This document shows, piece by piece, positions 9,480 through 22,729 of a stretch of DNA of 64,000 bases. Source of the DNA: Temnopleurus reevesii (taxonomy: Eukaryota > Echinodermata > Echinoidea > Temnopleuroida > Temnopleuridae); contig BQKZ01000436.1 in NCBI GenBank assembly GCA_036244855.1, positions 57,148 through 121,147 of the forward strand, given 5' to 3'. Below the pieces are notes generated by a model. That model saw only the letters and a list, made by a program, of their open reading frames with translations. It was not told the DNA's origin and did not search any database. Within the stretch, counting starts at the first letter, position 1; the number at the start of each line of letters is the position of its first letter. Made by a program: the position numbers and the translations under genes.

Positions 9480-12340
9480 AAAAAATTTCCTGTCATGCTG
9501 CTTTTATTGTTCTATCCCATTCCTTTTATATCATGTTGATTTATTTTATTGTTTATCCTGTTGCTTTTGCTGATTGTTTTTTTTAAATTTCCTTCCCTTT
9601 ATTCGTTTATAGTGATTTGTTTATTTAGAATTTTTATTCATCTTTTTTGTCTTGTATTATTTTAGATAAAGGGATGGTGTCTTAGAAAAATTGAACCATT
9701 GGAAAGCATTGAAATTGATCAAATGTTACATTTTGATATGACCTCATTATAACCCCTCCCTGTCATGATATGATCTGGGATATATACTAAATTAGGGGCT
9801 GTATAGCTATGAATTTATTGATTTTATTTTATTTACTAGTATAATATTGATTATTTTTCCAATTCTTTTAAATTGATTAGTGGAATGCTCTTATTCTCAT
9901 ACATTGTTTCTAACTTTTCATTTTTTGAATGGGTAATATATCAGACCTTCCTCTTCCAATTTATAAAACTTTTTTGTCATTTATGCAAAATATTTATTCT
10001 ATTTTTTTCATTAGCAAGATTATCATTGTTTACTTTTTAAAACTTTTTTTAGCCCCAAATCAGCAGACTCATATTATTGCCAATTTGCTAGTTTCCGCTA
10101 ATAAAGATCATTGGTAGAAGTCCAAGAGTCCCTTGCAATTCATCTCATATTAGACTGGGCAGAACTTTCATCATTTTACTTCCCTCATGAAGAATGCATT
10201 TGCAATTTTTTTAAAAGTCTGGTATGAAATGGAGCAATGCCCAGCTGAAATTTGATACTAAAAGATTTTTTTCGGCTAGATCGATTGGCGCTTTCCATTT
10301 TGCATGAATTATCGGCAATGTCATTCGCCCTGCAGAAAACAGATAAATTCCATTGCCTGTTATTTTGGTAAATCTTGACATGTATGCTTCTCCTTTCTAT
10401 CTCTCTCTCTTTTTACCACGAAACTGAAGCTTTTTGGCTGACTCTTGCAATGCATGGAGATAATTATACGTGCTCAAATTTTGTGTTTATTATATGTGAT
10501 GTACATGTATGTTTGAATTAAGAATGTGAAATAATCATGAATTTCCTCCGAACAGGCCCCGACGATGTTAAATATGTCTCCTTCTGACGCCGAGACCGTT
10601 TTCAATGATTGTCAAAATGGATGTGTAGCCTTGCACATGCTCTAATCTTTTTACCATTGTAAACACAGGCAAAAGACGGTTTATCTTCTTGGAAAGCTAA
10701 TGCAGGCATAAACTACCATTTTCACTAAATGACACCTGCGATGAAATCTAAATGGTTTTTCCATCAATTTTTTCTCTCCACCATCACGACTTAAAGATGG
10801 GAACAAACTGTTTCATATCATTCAATGTATTATATTCATGCTGTATAGAAGCTTTGTGGAAAAAGAAGTTGATTTTTTATGTCATATATCAGAATTAATG
10901 ATTTTACCATTAGTTCCTTCATTGTATGTGTGATGATGTGCCCTGGATTATTCTATCGATAATTCTGGGAACATTGATTTTTCTTATTCATTTCCATCCA
11001 TACGTGATTGTGATACTGTATGGCACTTGAAAATCATTAGACTGTATTTTTTTCTGAGAGAGCTGATACACATAACCTGTTGATAGGGGTCAATAGTTAA
11101 GCATAATTCACGATTTCTATTCATTCACAACGTCATAAATGAGCAAGCATTCTTTCAAATTATTATCCATGATTCAGAATCACCTATGTGGATAATTCAT
11201 TTGGGTCAATAACCCCTTCGGAGAACCATTTAGAGGATAACCCCTTAAAAATGCAGGGTTCCTGTATGAATTGCACTTGTTCGTGTCAAGGAAAAACCAG
11301 GGAATTTGATTTTGAAATCAGTGAAACAGAGAAAAATCAAGGATTTTGATCACGTCCAGATGATATCAGCAGTTAGTGTTTGAGGATGCATCAAAATAGG
11401 TTTAAATGTATGGATTATTTTGACATAGTTATCCTAAATTTTGGAAATTAATCTGGGAAAAATCAGGGAATTTTGTTCTCAAATGGTGAGAGCGTTGAAA
11501 TAGTTAACTGGATATTTGTTATAAGCAAAATTTCTCATCAGATGTCTTGATCACTGAATAGTAGGAAATTATCCTTTATAAAGGTTCAAACCTTCGAAAG
11601 GGTTAAATGGATTGTGCGAAAAATCACAAAACATAAAAATATCACATCTTCTGACATTATATAATGAATTAGTCTTTACAAATATTTTTTATTGCATTTT
11701 AATATGACATTTTACAGACACCATTCATAGTCTGTATACCATTTACAGATTTAAAGCAAATGATCAGGCAACAAGAATTCAAGTTTCATGTGTGCTAGGA
11801 GATAGAGACTCACTCTTCGAATATCATTTTATTCAATTAAATGTAATTGTGGGAAGGAGATATATGGGATAAATTGGTGAATATATCTATATTTCCGTTT
11901 GTGATATTTGTTTGCACTTACATCCCAGTCTCTATTATCAATGTCTTACAACTTTTCCTGATATGTACCATATGTTTTAGCACACTTTTTTTCTATATAC
12001 TATGCACTTTGTACCATTTGTACCATTGTGCGCATTTAGAGCAATTTAATATGCATTTTGAATATATATATAATTTTGAATGTATCAAGTATTTTTCTAT
12101 GGGATGTGGGTACTGATAAAGAAATGTCATTTTTGAAGACCTCTTCTTTTTAGTTGCATGTTCTTGTATAACTCATTTTGCTAGCATTTTTATATACTTT
12201 TCTTTTCAAGAACCTATGAAATCAATAGGTATTATGTTGAACTTGCATTGCCAAAATCACATTCAAATTTTACTCTCGTGACAAGCTTTCCAGGGAAAGT
12301 GAGTTTACTTGTTGTTGCTATGTTAGGGTTCTTGCCTTCC
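9480..12340. other. AT-rich intron sequence
   Basis: No exon, repeat array or element could be supported here. Reading frames are short, low-complexity and AT-driven. Confidence 0.5.
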
Positions 12341-12342
12341 AG

Positions 12343-12377
12343 TTAAAAAAATCAGACAAGGATATTATGCAACAAAG
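12343..12377 (+). other. Candidate 35-nt micro-exon
   Basis: A pyrimidine-containing acceptor (GTTCTTGCCTTCCAG, ending 12342) and a perfect donor (AACAAAG|GTAAGT at 12378) bracket 35 nt. The length is not a multiple of three, so inclusion would shift frame in a coding transcript. No homology is recognised; the pairing may be accidental. Confidence 0.2.
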
Positions 12378-12956
12378 GTAAGTTTGAAGCATATGACTAC
12401 CATGATCTGTTTATTTTATCGGATGTTATGTGATCCCTTCACATTTACTGACTAATTTTTGTAGTCTAAATGAAACAATTTATAATCATATTTTTTATTC
12501 TTCAAAGGGTTGGAGGTACTTAAGAAGATGTATATTTGATGAAATGATATGTGACATGTTATGCATTAAGACGCTTTGCTTTTAGAGTGATGAAAATGTT
12601 CGCTTCACGGAATTGAAAAGGAAAAAATGTGTGCTACCTTTTAGCTGATCATGAGCAATTTACAATTTTTTTTAAATTAGGAACCACATCTAAGCTGTAG
12701 GTTGACTTTCCAGGGAGCTGTTTTGAAACGATTTCCCATTCGTGATACGAGAAACCATCGATCAAAATTATAGGAGAACACCTATAGATGTTTTTTACAG
12801 GGTCTTTTTTTCTTTTTACCAAGTCTGAACTGTGAGAAATCACCATTTTTGAGTAATTCTGCATTGTATATTCAACCCTTAGGGACTCTTCCACCCTCTT
12901 TGTTACCCCTCTGATAAAAAGCCTATTCAACCTTTCTCAGCATCTTTCCTCTCTTT

Positions 12957-13400
12957 CTATGTAAACGAGAAAACATTTTCCTTGCTCGTGCCTTTTTCCC
13001 TCTCTTTCGCTTGTTTGTTACAAAATTCGGTACTAATGGTTATATGACAGCTCCCAGCCATTGGTGATTTTCGGGTCGAAATGTGCTCTCCTCGTGAACG
13101 AGCGAAAAGAAAACGAAAGGGGATAGGAAAATGGTGGCCATCGCTCATTTTCAGTAATGTCTTGAATTGCCCCAGGCATCTGTTCGATACGAGGGAGTCC
13201 TTCTTCCATATGCCGTTCGTTTCTTCCGTTTTATTCCCTGTTGCTTTCCGAGCGTTCGGCCGAATCTGCCATCTCGCAGACATGCAAAATGGCTTTATCT
13301 TTGTATAAATCTTGGCGGGTGTACATGGTCTTATTTTCAAGTTACGAAGTCTCCCGCTTCGATTCCGTACAAAAAATCTCACGAAAATATCCGTTGATCA
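12957..13400. other. CpG-rich island inside the intron
   Basis: The segment is more GC- and CpG-rich than its AT-rich flanks and carries open frames on both strands, including 141 codons on the minus strand (12957-13382). The translation is basic and I recognise no domain. A conserved cis-regulatory element is at least as likely as a gene. Confidence 0.3.
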
Positions 13401-14990
13401 ACATAATTTAAGTATTAAAATTCAACTGTTGATTGGCACGCTCATTTAGTGCTTCCCACTGTTGTAAGATGCGCATAAAATTACAGATTTTATCACCGTG
13501 AATTAATTCCCCTTGATAAGGAAACATTTCAAAGCCGAAAAAGGAATATAGGAAAGGTTTTTGGAACAACATATGCACAAATCTTTAAAGTGAAGCATTA
13601 GGACAACTATTTTTATTGAAATATATGTCCCGGACCTGAATATGTTTCTTCTGAATTATTTGGGGAATCTATGATTTTCTTAAAAAGTGAGAGGTAAATT
13701 CACTGCTTTGTTATTTATGAATTAAACTCTATTGAAAGTGAATTTAAGTCATACATAAACAGACCTTCTGAAACCAAATTAAAACCAAACCGATGTCTAC
13801 TTCCTCCATTTCATTATCATGTCCTATTATATCAGTTTAGTTTTAAATGCATCTATGAAGATCGATTATCACTACTCAAGTTATTGCTTACTGACCGTCT
13901 TTAGGTTGCCACAATGCATAACAATGTCTACAATTATTTATATTTGATTGTTAAATTTTTAATTCTCTGAAGCCTTTGACTTTCTTAGGTAAGAAATTTA
14001 GTAAATAAAATAAGGGTTAGGTCATGTTATATCTCAAGATTTGAGAACCACTAATGTAGAAAACCGGTGGAAATCTGAAAGTTATAACACCTTGACTGAC
14101 ACAAATAACGAGTGTCTTTGTGAGTAGGCTAATATTTGAAATTAAATGTTGTTTCATAGTATTGAATTGGTTTCTAAACTACATAATGAGGATTGTAATA
14201 GCCCTTCAAAATCTATCCAGATGGCAAAACTTCTATTATATGTGTTTCACTTTCGAATCAGTCATTCAAAGGTCATTTTTTCCTATAACCAAGAATCTGC
14301 ACACATACAGAATCAGTATCCTTTTGTAATTTTACAATGTTATTGACATAGTACGTTTGCATCTACAGCCCTCCTTTTGGGGGAAGTGTTTAGAAGAATG
14401 TATAGTTTTATATTGCAATTATTACATTTTTTTTTGAAAGCCTATTTCTTGTGAAGGATATCTACTTTTTCTGAGAGTGAATGCATTCTTTTGGGGATTT
14501 TTATATTTGTGTATGCCTGTTAGCATTGACAAATTTCAAATTCGGGGTCATGCCAAAACACAACTAGTATATTTTGCATGTTATTCTCTTTAATGTGGGA
14601 GACCCATTATGACTGGAAGACTTTTACCTAGATATCAGGTTTTTATGTCCGATATTGGGGTTTGGGGGAATATTTTTGTGATATTGGGAGAATGTCCTGA
14701 TTTAAAAATCCCAATTGGGATATCAGGATGGGCACTGAATGTCAGGACAATCCCGACAAAATCTGGACACTTGACAGGTATAGTTGCGACATGTGCAAAA
14801 ATACATGTACAGCAGTATGAAATGCTGTATATTATATTCTTGCTTGTATACAGAGTCAAAATCTTAAGGCTAAAAGATACATCTAAGTTAATGTAGATGT
14901 GCCTGGAGCAGACATTTTGCCTTCCAAACCACATACACATACAGAAGACGATTTAAACCATGGTAAAAATCGCTCTTTAATTTTAATGTT
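13401..14990. other. AT-rich intron sequence
   Basis: Nothing supportable. The overlapping plus and minus frames around 14609-14940 look like mutual shadows in a moderately GC-rich patch. Confidence 0.4.
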
Positions 14991-14993
14991 TGT

Positions 14994-15072
14994 TAACCCA
15001 TTGATTTCTGAATTCCATAATTTTCATAAACTTTATGAAGGGAATACCTGGTTCCAGTTGTCAGTGAGTTAG
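14994..15072. mobile_element. Foldback MITE (family M2), copy C
   Basis: It runs from TTAACCCATTGATTTCTGAATT to AATACCTGGTTCCAGTTGTCA, aligning with copies A and B in the same orientation as A. It is the most diverged of the three. Confidence 0.55.
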
Positions 15073-16790
15073 TGAAAGGCTTTGATATGTCTTATTATAT
15101 CAAATATGTCTCTGTAAAACAAGATTATTGCTAATATATAGAGATTTATTCATAGATTTGTAGAATATTTCTTTTTGTGTTTTTGACGAGTAGTCCGCTC
15201 ACCTCCCAGAGCCAATTACTACACAGTTATTTTCCCATCACCTTCCCCCACCTGTGAATGTGCTGAGGTGTTGATTATAACACCGCCATTTTGTTCTTCA
15301 GGGTGTCGAAGGTGCGATCCAATATAACCCTTTTTCTTTGTCAGATTTTTTCACCCCCACCGATGCTTATTCCCATTTGCTTTTTGCCAATCTAATAACA
15401 ATCTTGGGCGCTTCCCAAAATCATGGTTGAACAGGGAATAATTGTTCTGATATCACATCGCAATTTGCTATGCTATTTAGCAGGATTGCTATACAAAATA
15501 TATTGTGTAGCAACTTTTTCACATAGAACTGTATAGTAAAGAATTTGAAAAGTTTCCTCAATGTCTATAATTGCTAATCTAATGTGCAAAGTAAAATCAT
15601 CCCCTGGTTGAATCTGTATTGTTAATTAAAAAAAAAAAGATTTTTAGTAGGGCAGGCTGTCTTTCGTTTGAGTCTATCGGGTGCTAGGTAGAGGGGAAAC
15701 GCCGGATGTGCTAAATACGACGCATCACCCTCGAGAATCGGCGAAATGAGTAACATACCCTTACAATTTTTGTTTCAAGTGCAGGTATAGCTAGACATAC
15801 AGGAACTTGAGTGTGGAAGATAAAAGCTCGGTCAAAACGGTTTTAAAATGCTTTGGGAAGAATTAATGGGTCACGTTCGGTCTGTCTGCCTCGTAAAATA
15901 GGGTTTGTTATTGCGTCAGCGGGAGATGTTGTCTTTTGTCCATTGTATTGAGAAGCTGGTTAATGAATTGTCTGACTGAGGAATAACTATTGGAGTATTA
16001 ATGTATCATTGTTCTGCAGAATCAATATATTTTATCAATTTATGTTTAAAATGTTTTTATTTATCAAATTACATTCATTTTGTATAAGGCTTAGCACCCA
16101 TTGAATTCAGCAATGTATAAAAACAGACAACCCAATGTTAAAATATATTGATCACTTTACTAAGAAAATTAATTTAATGCCAACCCACCTGTAGGCCCTA
16201 CTCCTTTACTTTTGGAAAATTATAGGTTGATACATTTTCTTTGGGCTCTAAAATGCACCACGTTCCTCATGAGGTCTTATGCTTTCATAAAAATCACAAA
16301 ACAATGTGCAAACATGTGAAAAGTTAATCCAAATCAATTGTGTTTGTGGAGAATAATAGAAACTTTTCCTGCTTGCTACAAAGGCTAGTGCACTGTTGTA
16401 TCAAAAGTCCCTCAAAATTATTACAGATGAGAGTATATTCTAGACACAGATTGAACATCAACTGACTTTCAAAACCAATAATGAAATCATGGGCTGACCA
16501 TGAGCTATTTCCATTCGAGCTCAAAACAACAACTTGTGAGACGTCTTGGAGTGGAGATGTCAGTCTTGGGTAAAAAAAAATTGTTTAGATGCATAAGACC
16601 GACTGATCCTTCTGGAAATAACTTGGCCTGAACTTTTTTGTGAAGGTTTTTTTTTTGTTGCTCTACACTTGAATTGAAAAGAAAATTCACACAGTAGACC
16701 TATTGGTAGATTGGAGAAATTAGCAAAACCTGAGAGATTATTTTCTGGATTAAAACTAAATATAAGCATGTGAAATAATACCTGAAACAT

Positions 16791-16950
16791 AATTTTCAGA
16801 CGTCTTTATGCCTTTTACTCCATTCAAAGTCATATTTACTACTTGAGATCTGTCATAAAAGTTTTGAAAAATGAAATAAAACCAAAGGGTAATTTTTAGA
16901 TGTTTTAATGCTTTTTACTCCATTCGAAGTCGGATCTTCTATGTTTTATC
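16791..16950. repeat. Two-copy local tandem duplication, ~100 bp period
   Basis: TTTTACTCCATTCAAAGTC at ~16813 recurs as TTTTACTCCATTCGAAGTC at ~16913, with similar preceding sequence. Confidence 0.55.
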
Positions 16951-17195
16951 TGTTTAAAAAAAAATTAAATAATAAATTAGAAAAAAAATCCAAACAACCA
17001 ATGCAATTTTTCAAACAAATCATTCAGGGGCATCCGAACATTTTTTTTCCCGCCGTGTGTGGAGACGTGGGAACGATTTGGGCCGAAACTGGGGCTGAAT
17101 CCTGAATGGGCCGGTACCATCTTGGCCGACCTTTAGCTCCCTTTCATGGTCAAAGCCATTGGAGAGATAATTCAATCTTGTAATATGAGCGGGAC

Positions 17196-18345
17196 CCCTC
17201 GGTGATGTGCATAACAGATCAATATTGCTGTTTCGCTCAGTTGGGACTAGGCCTGGGAAAATTTGGGGAGAAGTAAGTCTTGAAGTTTGGGTTGCATCGG
17301 GTGTTTTCCGTTGTAGGGTGGACGTGAGGAAATATATTGGGTTGGAAATTGTGTGGTCATGTTTCATGAATGTTTTGTCCATGAGAAGAACATATCAAAG
17401 TTGGTTTTTCTTTTGGACTAGGCCTGTGAAGAAAGTTAGTTTTAAAGGTTGTCTTGAGTAGATTTCTTATGAAGGATTAGAAAAAATGTTGTAGAAAATT
17501 TCGGTTTCATTGAGTAAACTAATTCTACACAATTTTGTGGAAACTGTAAAGCCTGTTGTATATTTCCTAAACACTCTTTTAATAGTAAATCTTGTGATAT
17601 AATTCAACCACCATAATGGATATGCATAACAGATCAATATTACCGTTTCTCTCAGTTGGGACTAGGCCTGGGAAAGTTTGGGGAGAATAGAGTCTGCTTT
17701 CCATGTTTGAAGGGCAAATCTTGGAGTTCTGGTTGTATTGGGTGTTTTCCTTTTTGGAATGGACATGAGGAAATGTAACTTGGGTTGGAACTGTCTGGTC
17801 GTGTTTTATGAATGTTCTGTGTTCAAGTTGCGTGAATGTTCTGTGCCATGTTGAATAAGAATTATGATATTTATTTTTTATTCATGGTAGTCATTTTCAG
17901 CTTTTAGCTGTTTGCCAGTGGACCCTGCATAAAAATAATATAAATTTGCCATTACCCCTCTCCATTCTTAAATGCCAAACACCTCCCAAGAAGGCAAATG
18001 GTCCCACTTTTTAAAAGAATTTTTGAGAAACTTACGTCAAAAGGAGACACGCCCACACATTTTAGGTATGACTCAGTCAGTTTTGAATTCATGACCTTCC
18101 ATTCATGGGGCAGATGCTCTACCACTAAGCCACACATGTCTGGATGTACATAACATATCACGTTGGCCCATTCTTTTATGTGGAACTAGGCCAGAGAAAC
18201 TTGAAAAGAAAATTGGCTTTGAAGGCCATCCCTTTAAACATTTGTTGGTATTGGGTGTGTTCTTTTTTTAGACAGGATATTACCATAATGATAAATAAAT
18301 GGGGTGGAAACAGTCTGGTCATGTATTTAATGAATATGATGATTC
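17196..18345. repeat. Three diverged copies of a ~190-bp unit
   Basis: Copies begin near 17208, 17623 and 18145. Shared blocks include GCATAACAGATCAATATT, TTGGGACTAGGCCTGGGAAA and a GGTATTGGGTGTTTTC-like block. The spacers differ (about 415 and 520 bp), and the third copy directly follows a reversed tRNA-like head. Confidence 0.7.
18055..18140 (-). mobile_element. tRNA-like SINE head, reverse orientation
   Basis: On the minus strand TGTGGCTTAGTGGTAGAGC resembles a tRNA A-box/D-arm, and GGTCATGAATTCAA is a degenerate B box. The cloverleaf is too degraded for a functional tRNA gene. No body could be delimited. Confidence 0.45.
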
Positions 18346-18719
18346 TTTTTTAAACACACAGATACTCAACTAAGAAATAACTTACATGTATAGAGCTCAT
18401 CCATTAACTTAATTTAACCTCCAAAATGTGGGTTGCCCAAGAAAGCCTCTTTTGAAAAATAACAAAAGAAAATTCTATTAAAATTCTTTTGTATTTTTGC
18501 AACACATTTCATGTAGAAAATAAGACTTAAGAGGGAGTGAAAAGCAGAAGGATGTCTGAAATAAATTTTCAGGTTTTATTTGTCATGTTTTTTAATAGCC
18601 ATACTCTGATTTGATTTTTATTTGAGTGAAAAGTTGAAAAAGAGTCCAAGTTGGGGCATTTTTAGATGGGTGGTGGGTGGAGGGCAACCAATCCTNTAAT
18701 AAAAGTGTTTATACTGTTC

Positions 18720-19175
18720 ACCAAAATGGTCATCAATGACATGACACATAAATTGTCTACAATTTTAATCCTGAAAAATAGAAATTCAGAGGAACAAATT
18801 CAAAAAGTTGTGAAACTTGCAGTGCATTGCTTAAAATTTCAGAGCAGAAGACATACTTTGAAACAACACAGGATATTTGAGAATCGTCTATGAAATCCTG
18901 TTTTTGTTTGAGTCTTTTCCATGCCTGTGCCAGTAAAGGTAAATCCAAAACGGCCATATGTGACATGACACAAAAATTGTCTAACATCATTATCCTGAAA
19001 AAGGGAAATTCAGAGGAATAGATTAAAAAGGGTTTGACAATTGGAATGTGTTGCTTTGGATATGAAAGTTTTAGGTTTCATATGAAACAATACAGGATGT
19101 TTGAGAATCGTCTGCTAAATCCTGTTCTTGTTTGGGTCTTTTCCATGCATGTGCCGATGAAGGAAAATCCGGAAG
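18720..19175. repeat. Two-copy local tandem duplication, ~224 bp period
   Basis: GACATGACACA recurs at 18738 and 18962. TTTGAGAATCGTCT and TCTTTTCCATGC blocks recur at the same offset. A single ambiguous base lies just upstream at 18696. Confidence 0.7.
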
Positions 19176-19559
19176 CATTATTGTTTTTTATAACCTATAT
19201 GTAGGCCCTAGAATGTGGCGGAGAATGAACCACATTTACTTTTTTTTCAAACATTCTGTGTTTTTTTTTGTAAAGTTACTTTTACATGTAAAATAAAAAG
19301 TTTGAAAATATTATAAAAAATAGAACTTGAATCTTTGCAGATATGTTCAAAAAGATGATTTTTGTAAGTGTGTTTTGATTTGGAGCTTGATATGATAGAC
19401 CTATAGAGGTATAGGAAGAAATGTTTGACCAATGTAGGTGGGGGCGGGGACACTAGAATAGCCAAACAATCCTCAGGAGTGTGAAAGGTTTTTTTTTTTT
19501 TTTGCATTGTACAGGGAACTACTGAATGAAGACAAATATTTCTTTGACCAAAAGAAGTT

Positions 19560-19907
19560 TTTATGTTCCTGTTTTTCTTTTCGCCTTTAAATTTCCGCTG
19601 GAGTCATCTCATTACAGCTGACACTTTTTCTTCGAGAGAGTCTGCAATAGCGAGACAAAAGATTCATCAGAAAATTGATACGGAATTGACAGAAGCGAGA
19701 AAGATACACAGTTACTCACCATATTATTATTATTTGTTTCCAAGACATCTAGAGAAGTTATGTTTATATTGGCACAACAAGATGCCGGCTGACATGCCAA
19801 CGAAAACTCTCGAAATGTCGGAGAGAGATCGAGTTTTGTTGATACAAAGCAAGTGGGTGTCATGTCCAGTGTTATATTTGTGTTTGGATAACGTCTATTA
19901 TTACTGA
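19560..19907 (+). other. Unrecognised 114-codon reading frame
   Basis: From about residue 14 the translation has normal protein composition (for example SSRESAIARQKIHQKIDTEL), unlike the repeat-driven ORFs downstream. I recognise no family, and no clear splice signals frame it. A decayed transposon ORF or chance are both possible. Confidence 0.15.
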
Positions 19908-20099
19908 TATTTCTACTGTCACTATTATGATAACGTTGAGGTTCCTGCTCCTGTTTTTTTTTTTTTGGTGTATCTATTTTCATGCAAGTGTTATTATTTC
20001 TCTATATTTGCTGTTCCTTAGTTTATTACAATAACTACTACTTCTTCTACATGTACTACCGATACTACACTATTATATACTTTTACTATTTTCTATAAC

Positions 20100-20500
20100 T
20101 TTTGCTGCTACAAGTACTTCTACTTCTTCTACATTTACTACTTATACATGCACTACTTCTTTATCTACTACTTCTACATCTACTTCTTCTACATCTACTA
20201 CTACTACATCTATTTCCACATCTACTACTTCTACATCTACTACTACTACATCTACTACTTCTACATCTAACACTTCTATATCTACTACATGTACTTCTAC
20301 ATCTACTACTTCTACATCTACTTCTTCTACATCTACTTCTTCTACATCTACTACTTCTACATCTACTACTTCTATATCTACTACTTCTGCATCTACTACT
20401 TCTACATCTACTACTTCTACATCTACTACTTCTACATCTACTACTTCTATATCTACTACTTCTATATCTACTACTTCTATATCTATTAGTATTACTTATA
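20100..20500. repeat. Minisatellite of (CTACTTCTACAT)n type
   Basis: Imperfect 12-bp units built from CTACTTCTACAT run for ~400 bp. The apparent Leu/His- and Tyr/Ile-rich proteins are translations of the array. Confidence 0.9.
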
Positions 20501-20595
20501 CATTTCTATGTCTTCTAATTGTACATCATCTACAAGTTACTATTTTATAGTTACTAAGTATACTTCTACTACTTATGCATCTACTACTGATAGTT

Positions 20596-20606
20596 CTTTA
20601 CTACTT

Positions 20607-20654
<48 letters not shown>

Positions 20655-20655
20655 T

Positions 20656-20702
<47 letters not shown>

Positions 20703-20703
20703 T

Positions 20704-20741
<38 letters not shown>

Positions 20742-20756
20742 TTACTACTACTACTC

Positions 20757-20789
<33 letters not shown>

Positions 20790-20845
20790 GTACTACTATC
20801 ACTACTACTACTACTACATCTCCTTCTTATATATCTACAGTTACT
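20596..20845. repeat. (CTA)n trinucleotide array
   Basis: Nearly uninterrupted CTA/ACT/TAC triplets for ~220 bp. Open frames of poly-Leu, poly-Thr, poly-Tyr and, on the other strand, poly-Val or poly-Ser are artefacts. Confidence 0.95.
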
Positions 20846-20914
20846 ACTACTACTATATCTTCTACTACTATATGTATTACTACTACTTTCTACATATACC
20901 GGTTCTTCTTGTTG

Positions 20915-20940
20915 TACTACTACTACTACTACTACTACTA

Positions 20941-20973
<33 letters not shown>

Positions 20974-21042
20974 TTACTACCACTACTACTACTACTACTA
21001 CTAATACTACTACTATTACTACTACTACTACTATTACTACCA

Positions 21043-21073
<31 letters not shown>

Positions 21074-21100
21074 CACTACTACCACTACTACTACCAACAA
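20915..21100. repeat. (CTA)n array, second block
   Basis: Same triplet motif with CAC interruptions, directly before the first unique-sequence unit at 21103. Confidence 0.9.
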
Positions 21101-21102
21101 TG

Positions 21103-21353
21103 CCTCTACTTCTACAACAATTTATAATCAATATTAGTAATGTCGCTCACACTACTGATACTATACCTATTGTCACTACCTGCACCACTGCTATATCAAT
21201 ACTACAACTTGTCTCTCCACGTTTTTTCCCACCGTTTCTCTTTCTAGGTCACTTATCTCCTCAGGATTTGTTCTTATTTGGACGCTCTAACTTTGAACCT
21301 TGATCTGCGTTTTGACCTATCTATTCCTTGCCTCCACAGGGGTCTACTATGAT

Positions 21354-21408
<55 letters not shown>

Positions 21409-21425
21409 TACTACTACTACTAATC

Positions 21426-21456
<31 letters not shown>

Positions 21457-22140
21457 AATTACCACTAATAATACTACTTCTTCTTCTTCTATTACTTCTA
21501 CAGCTACCACTACTATACTACTGCTCCCAATGTTCATACTATTATTACACTTTCTACTAACAATACTTCTACTTCTACTTCTACAACTATTTATAATCAA
21601 TGTAAGTACTACTGCTCACACTACTGATACTAGTACTCTAACTATTGTCATTACCTTCACCACTACCATTTAGCTGTTGCTATTGCAAATACTACTTCCC
21701 TCTCCACGTCTATTTTCCCACCCTCTCTCTTTCTAGGTCACTTATCTCCATAGGACCTGTCTGTATTTGTTCTTATTTGGACTGCTACTACTATTACTAC
21801 TACCACTGCTACTACTACTACTACTACTACTACCACTACCACTACTAAACTACTACTATTACTACTACCAATGCCTCTACTTCTACAACAATTTATAATC
21901 AATATTGTTAATGCTGCTCACACTACTGATACTATAACTATTGTCAACCCCTTCAACACTACCATTTCGCCGTTGCCATTGCAAATACTACTTCCATCTC
22001 CATGTCTTTTTCCCACCCTCTCTTTCTAGGTCACTTATCTCCGTAGGACCTGTCTATATTTGTTCTTATTTGGACGCTCTGACTTTGAACTTTGATCTAC
22101 CCCTTGACCTGATCTATTCCTTGCCTCCACAGGGGTCTAG
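21103..22140. repeat. Composite satellite: three unique-sequence units separated by (CTA)n arrays
   Basis: Three copies of a ~210-270 bp unit begin near 21103, 21571 and 21871. Shared landmarks are ACAATTTATAATCAAT, TCTTTCTAGGTCACTTATCT and TTGTTCTTATTTGGAC. Units 1 and 3 also share TTCCTTGCCTCCACAGGGGT at their ends; unit 2 is cut off earlier and passes straight into triplet repeats. CTA arrays separate the units (21357-21500 and 21782-21870). Confidence 0.85.
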
Positions 22141-22339
22141 TCCATGTCTATCAAATCAAATACTCTCAAGTTCAATTCTATACCACAAAAAACTAAATAA
22201 ACATCTTATTCTTAAGGTTCATTTAATTGTGAATAATAATTTGTATATTGTTGGACAAAGTGGTCAAATTCATGAAAATATATTACAAAATTTATGTACA
22301 TTACTAGTGCACTGGGGGATAAAGGGGGCTTTCGGGCAC

Positions 22340-22700
22340 TAGACCTCCCGAGTCAGAGATGATGCCCTTTTTTCTTTTCTTTTCTTTTTGCTCGTCAGCT
22401 CCTTGAAGATGGGGGGGGGCCAAATTTTAGATGGATTACCCCCCCCCCATGGTCTCCAAATCATGGATGGGTACATGGAAGTGATTGGGAAACAAGAATG
22501 TTCAGATTCGTACACAGACACCACTATATTAGTACACTCCAGCATGCTATTACAATTGTGAATCAAATAGAAATTTGCAGGAATCTGCGACGAAAAACGC
22601 ATCATGCTAGACTTCTCTGCATATTGGGCAATGATAGAGAAGAGAGTGGCAAAGCATGTATGATGGCACAGTCATGAAAATTCAATCTCACAAACTACAG
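22340..22700. other. Non-coding stretch with poly-G and poly-C runs
   Basis: G and C homopolymers lie at ~22412-22448. No gene or recognised element. Confidence 0.4.
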
Positions 22701-22729
22701 GTATTCATAGGAACATTATTCCAGTATAG

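Noticed and set aside
20200..20500. Regularly spaced short repeats resembling a CRISPR array
   Set aside because: The units are contiguous 12-bp tandem repeats without unique spacers, in a eukaryotic genome.
20102..21600. Long Leu-, Thr-, Tyr-, Ser- and Val-homopolymer reading frames on both strands
   Set aside because: They are translations of CTA/ACT triplet and 12-bp arrays in every frame; no unique protein sequence, start context or splice signals.
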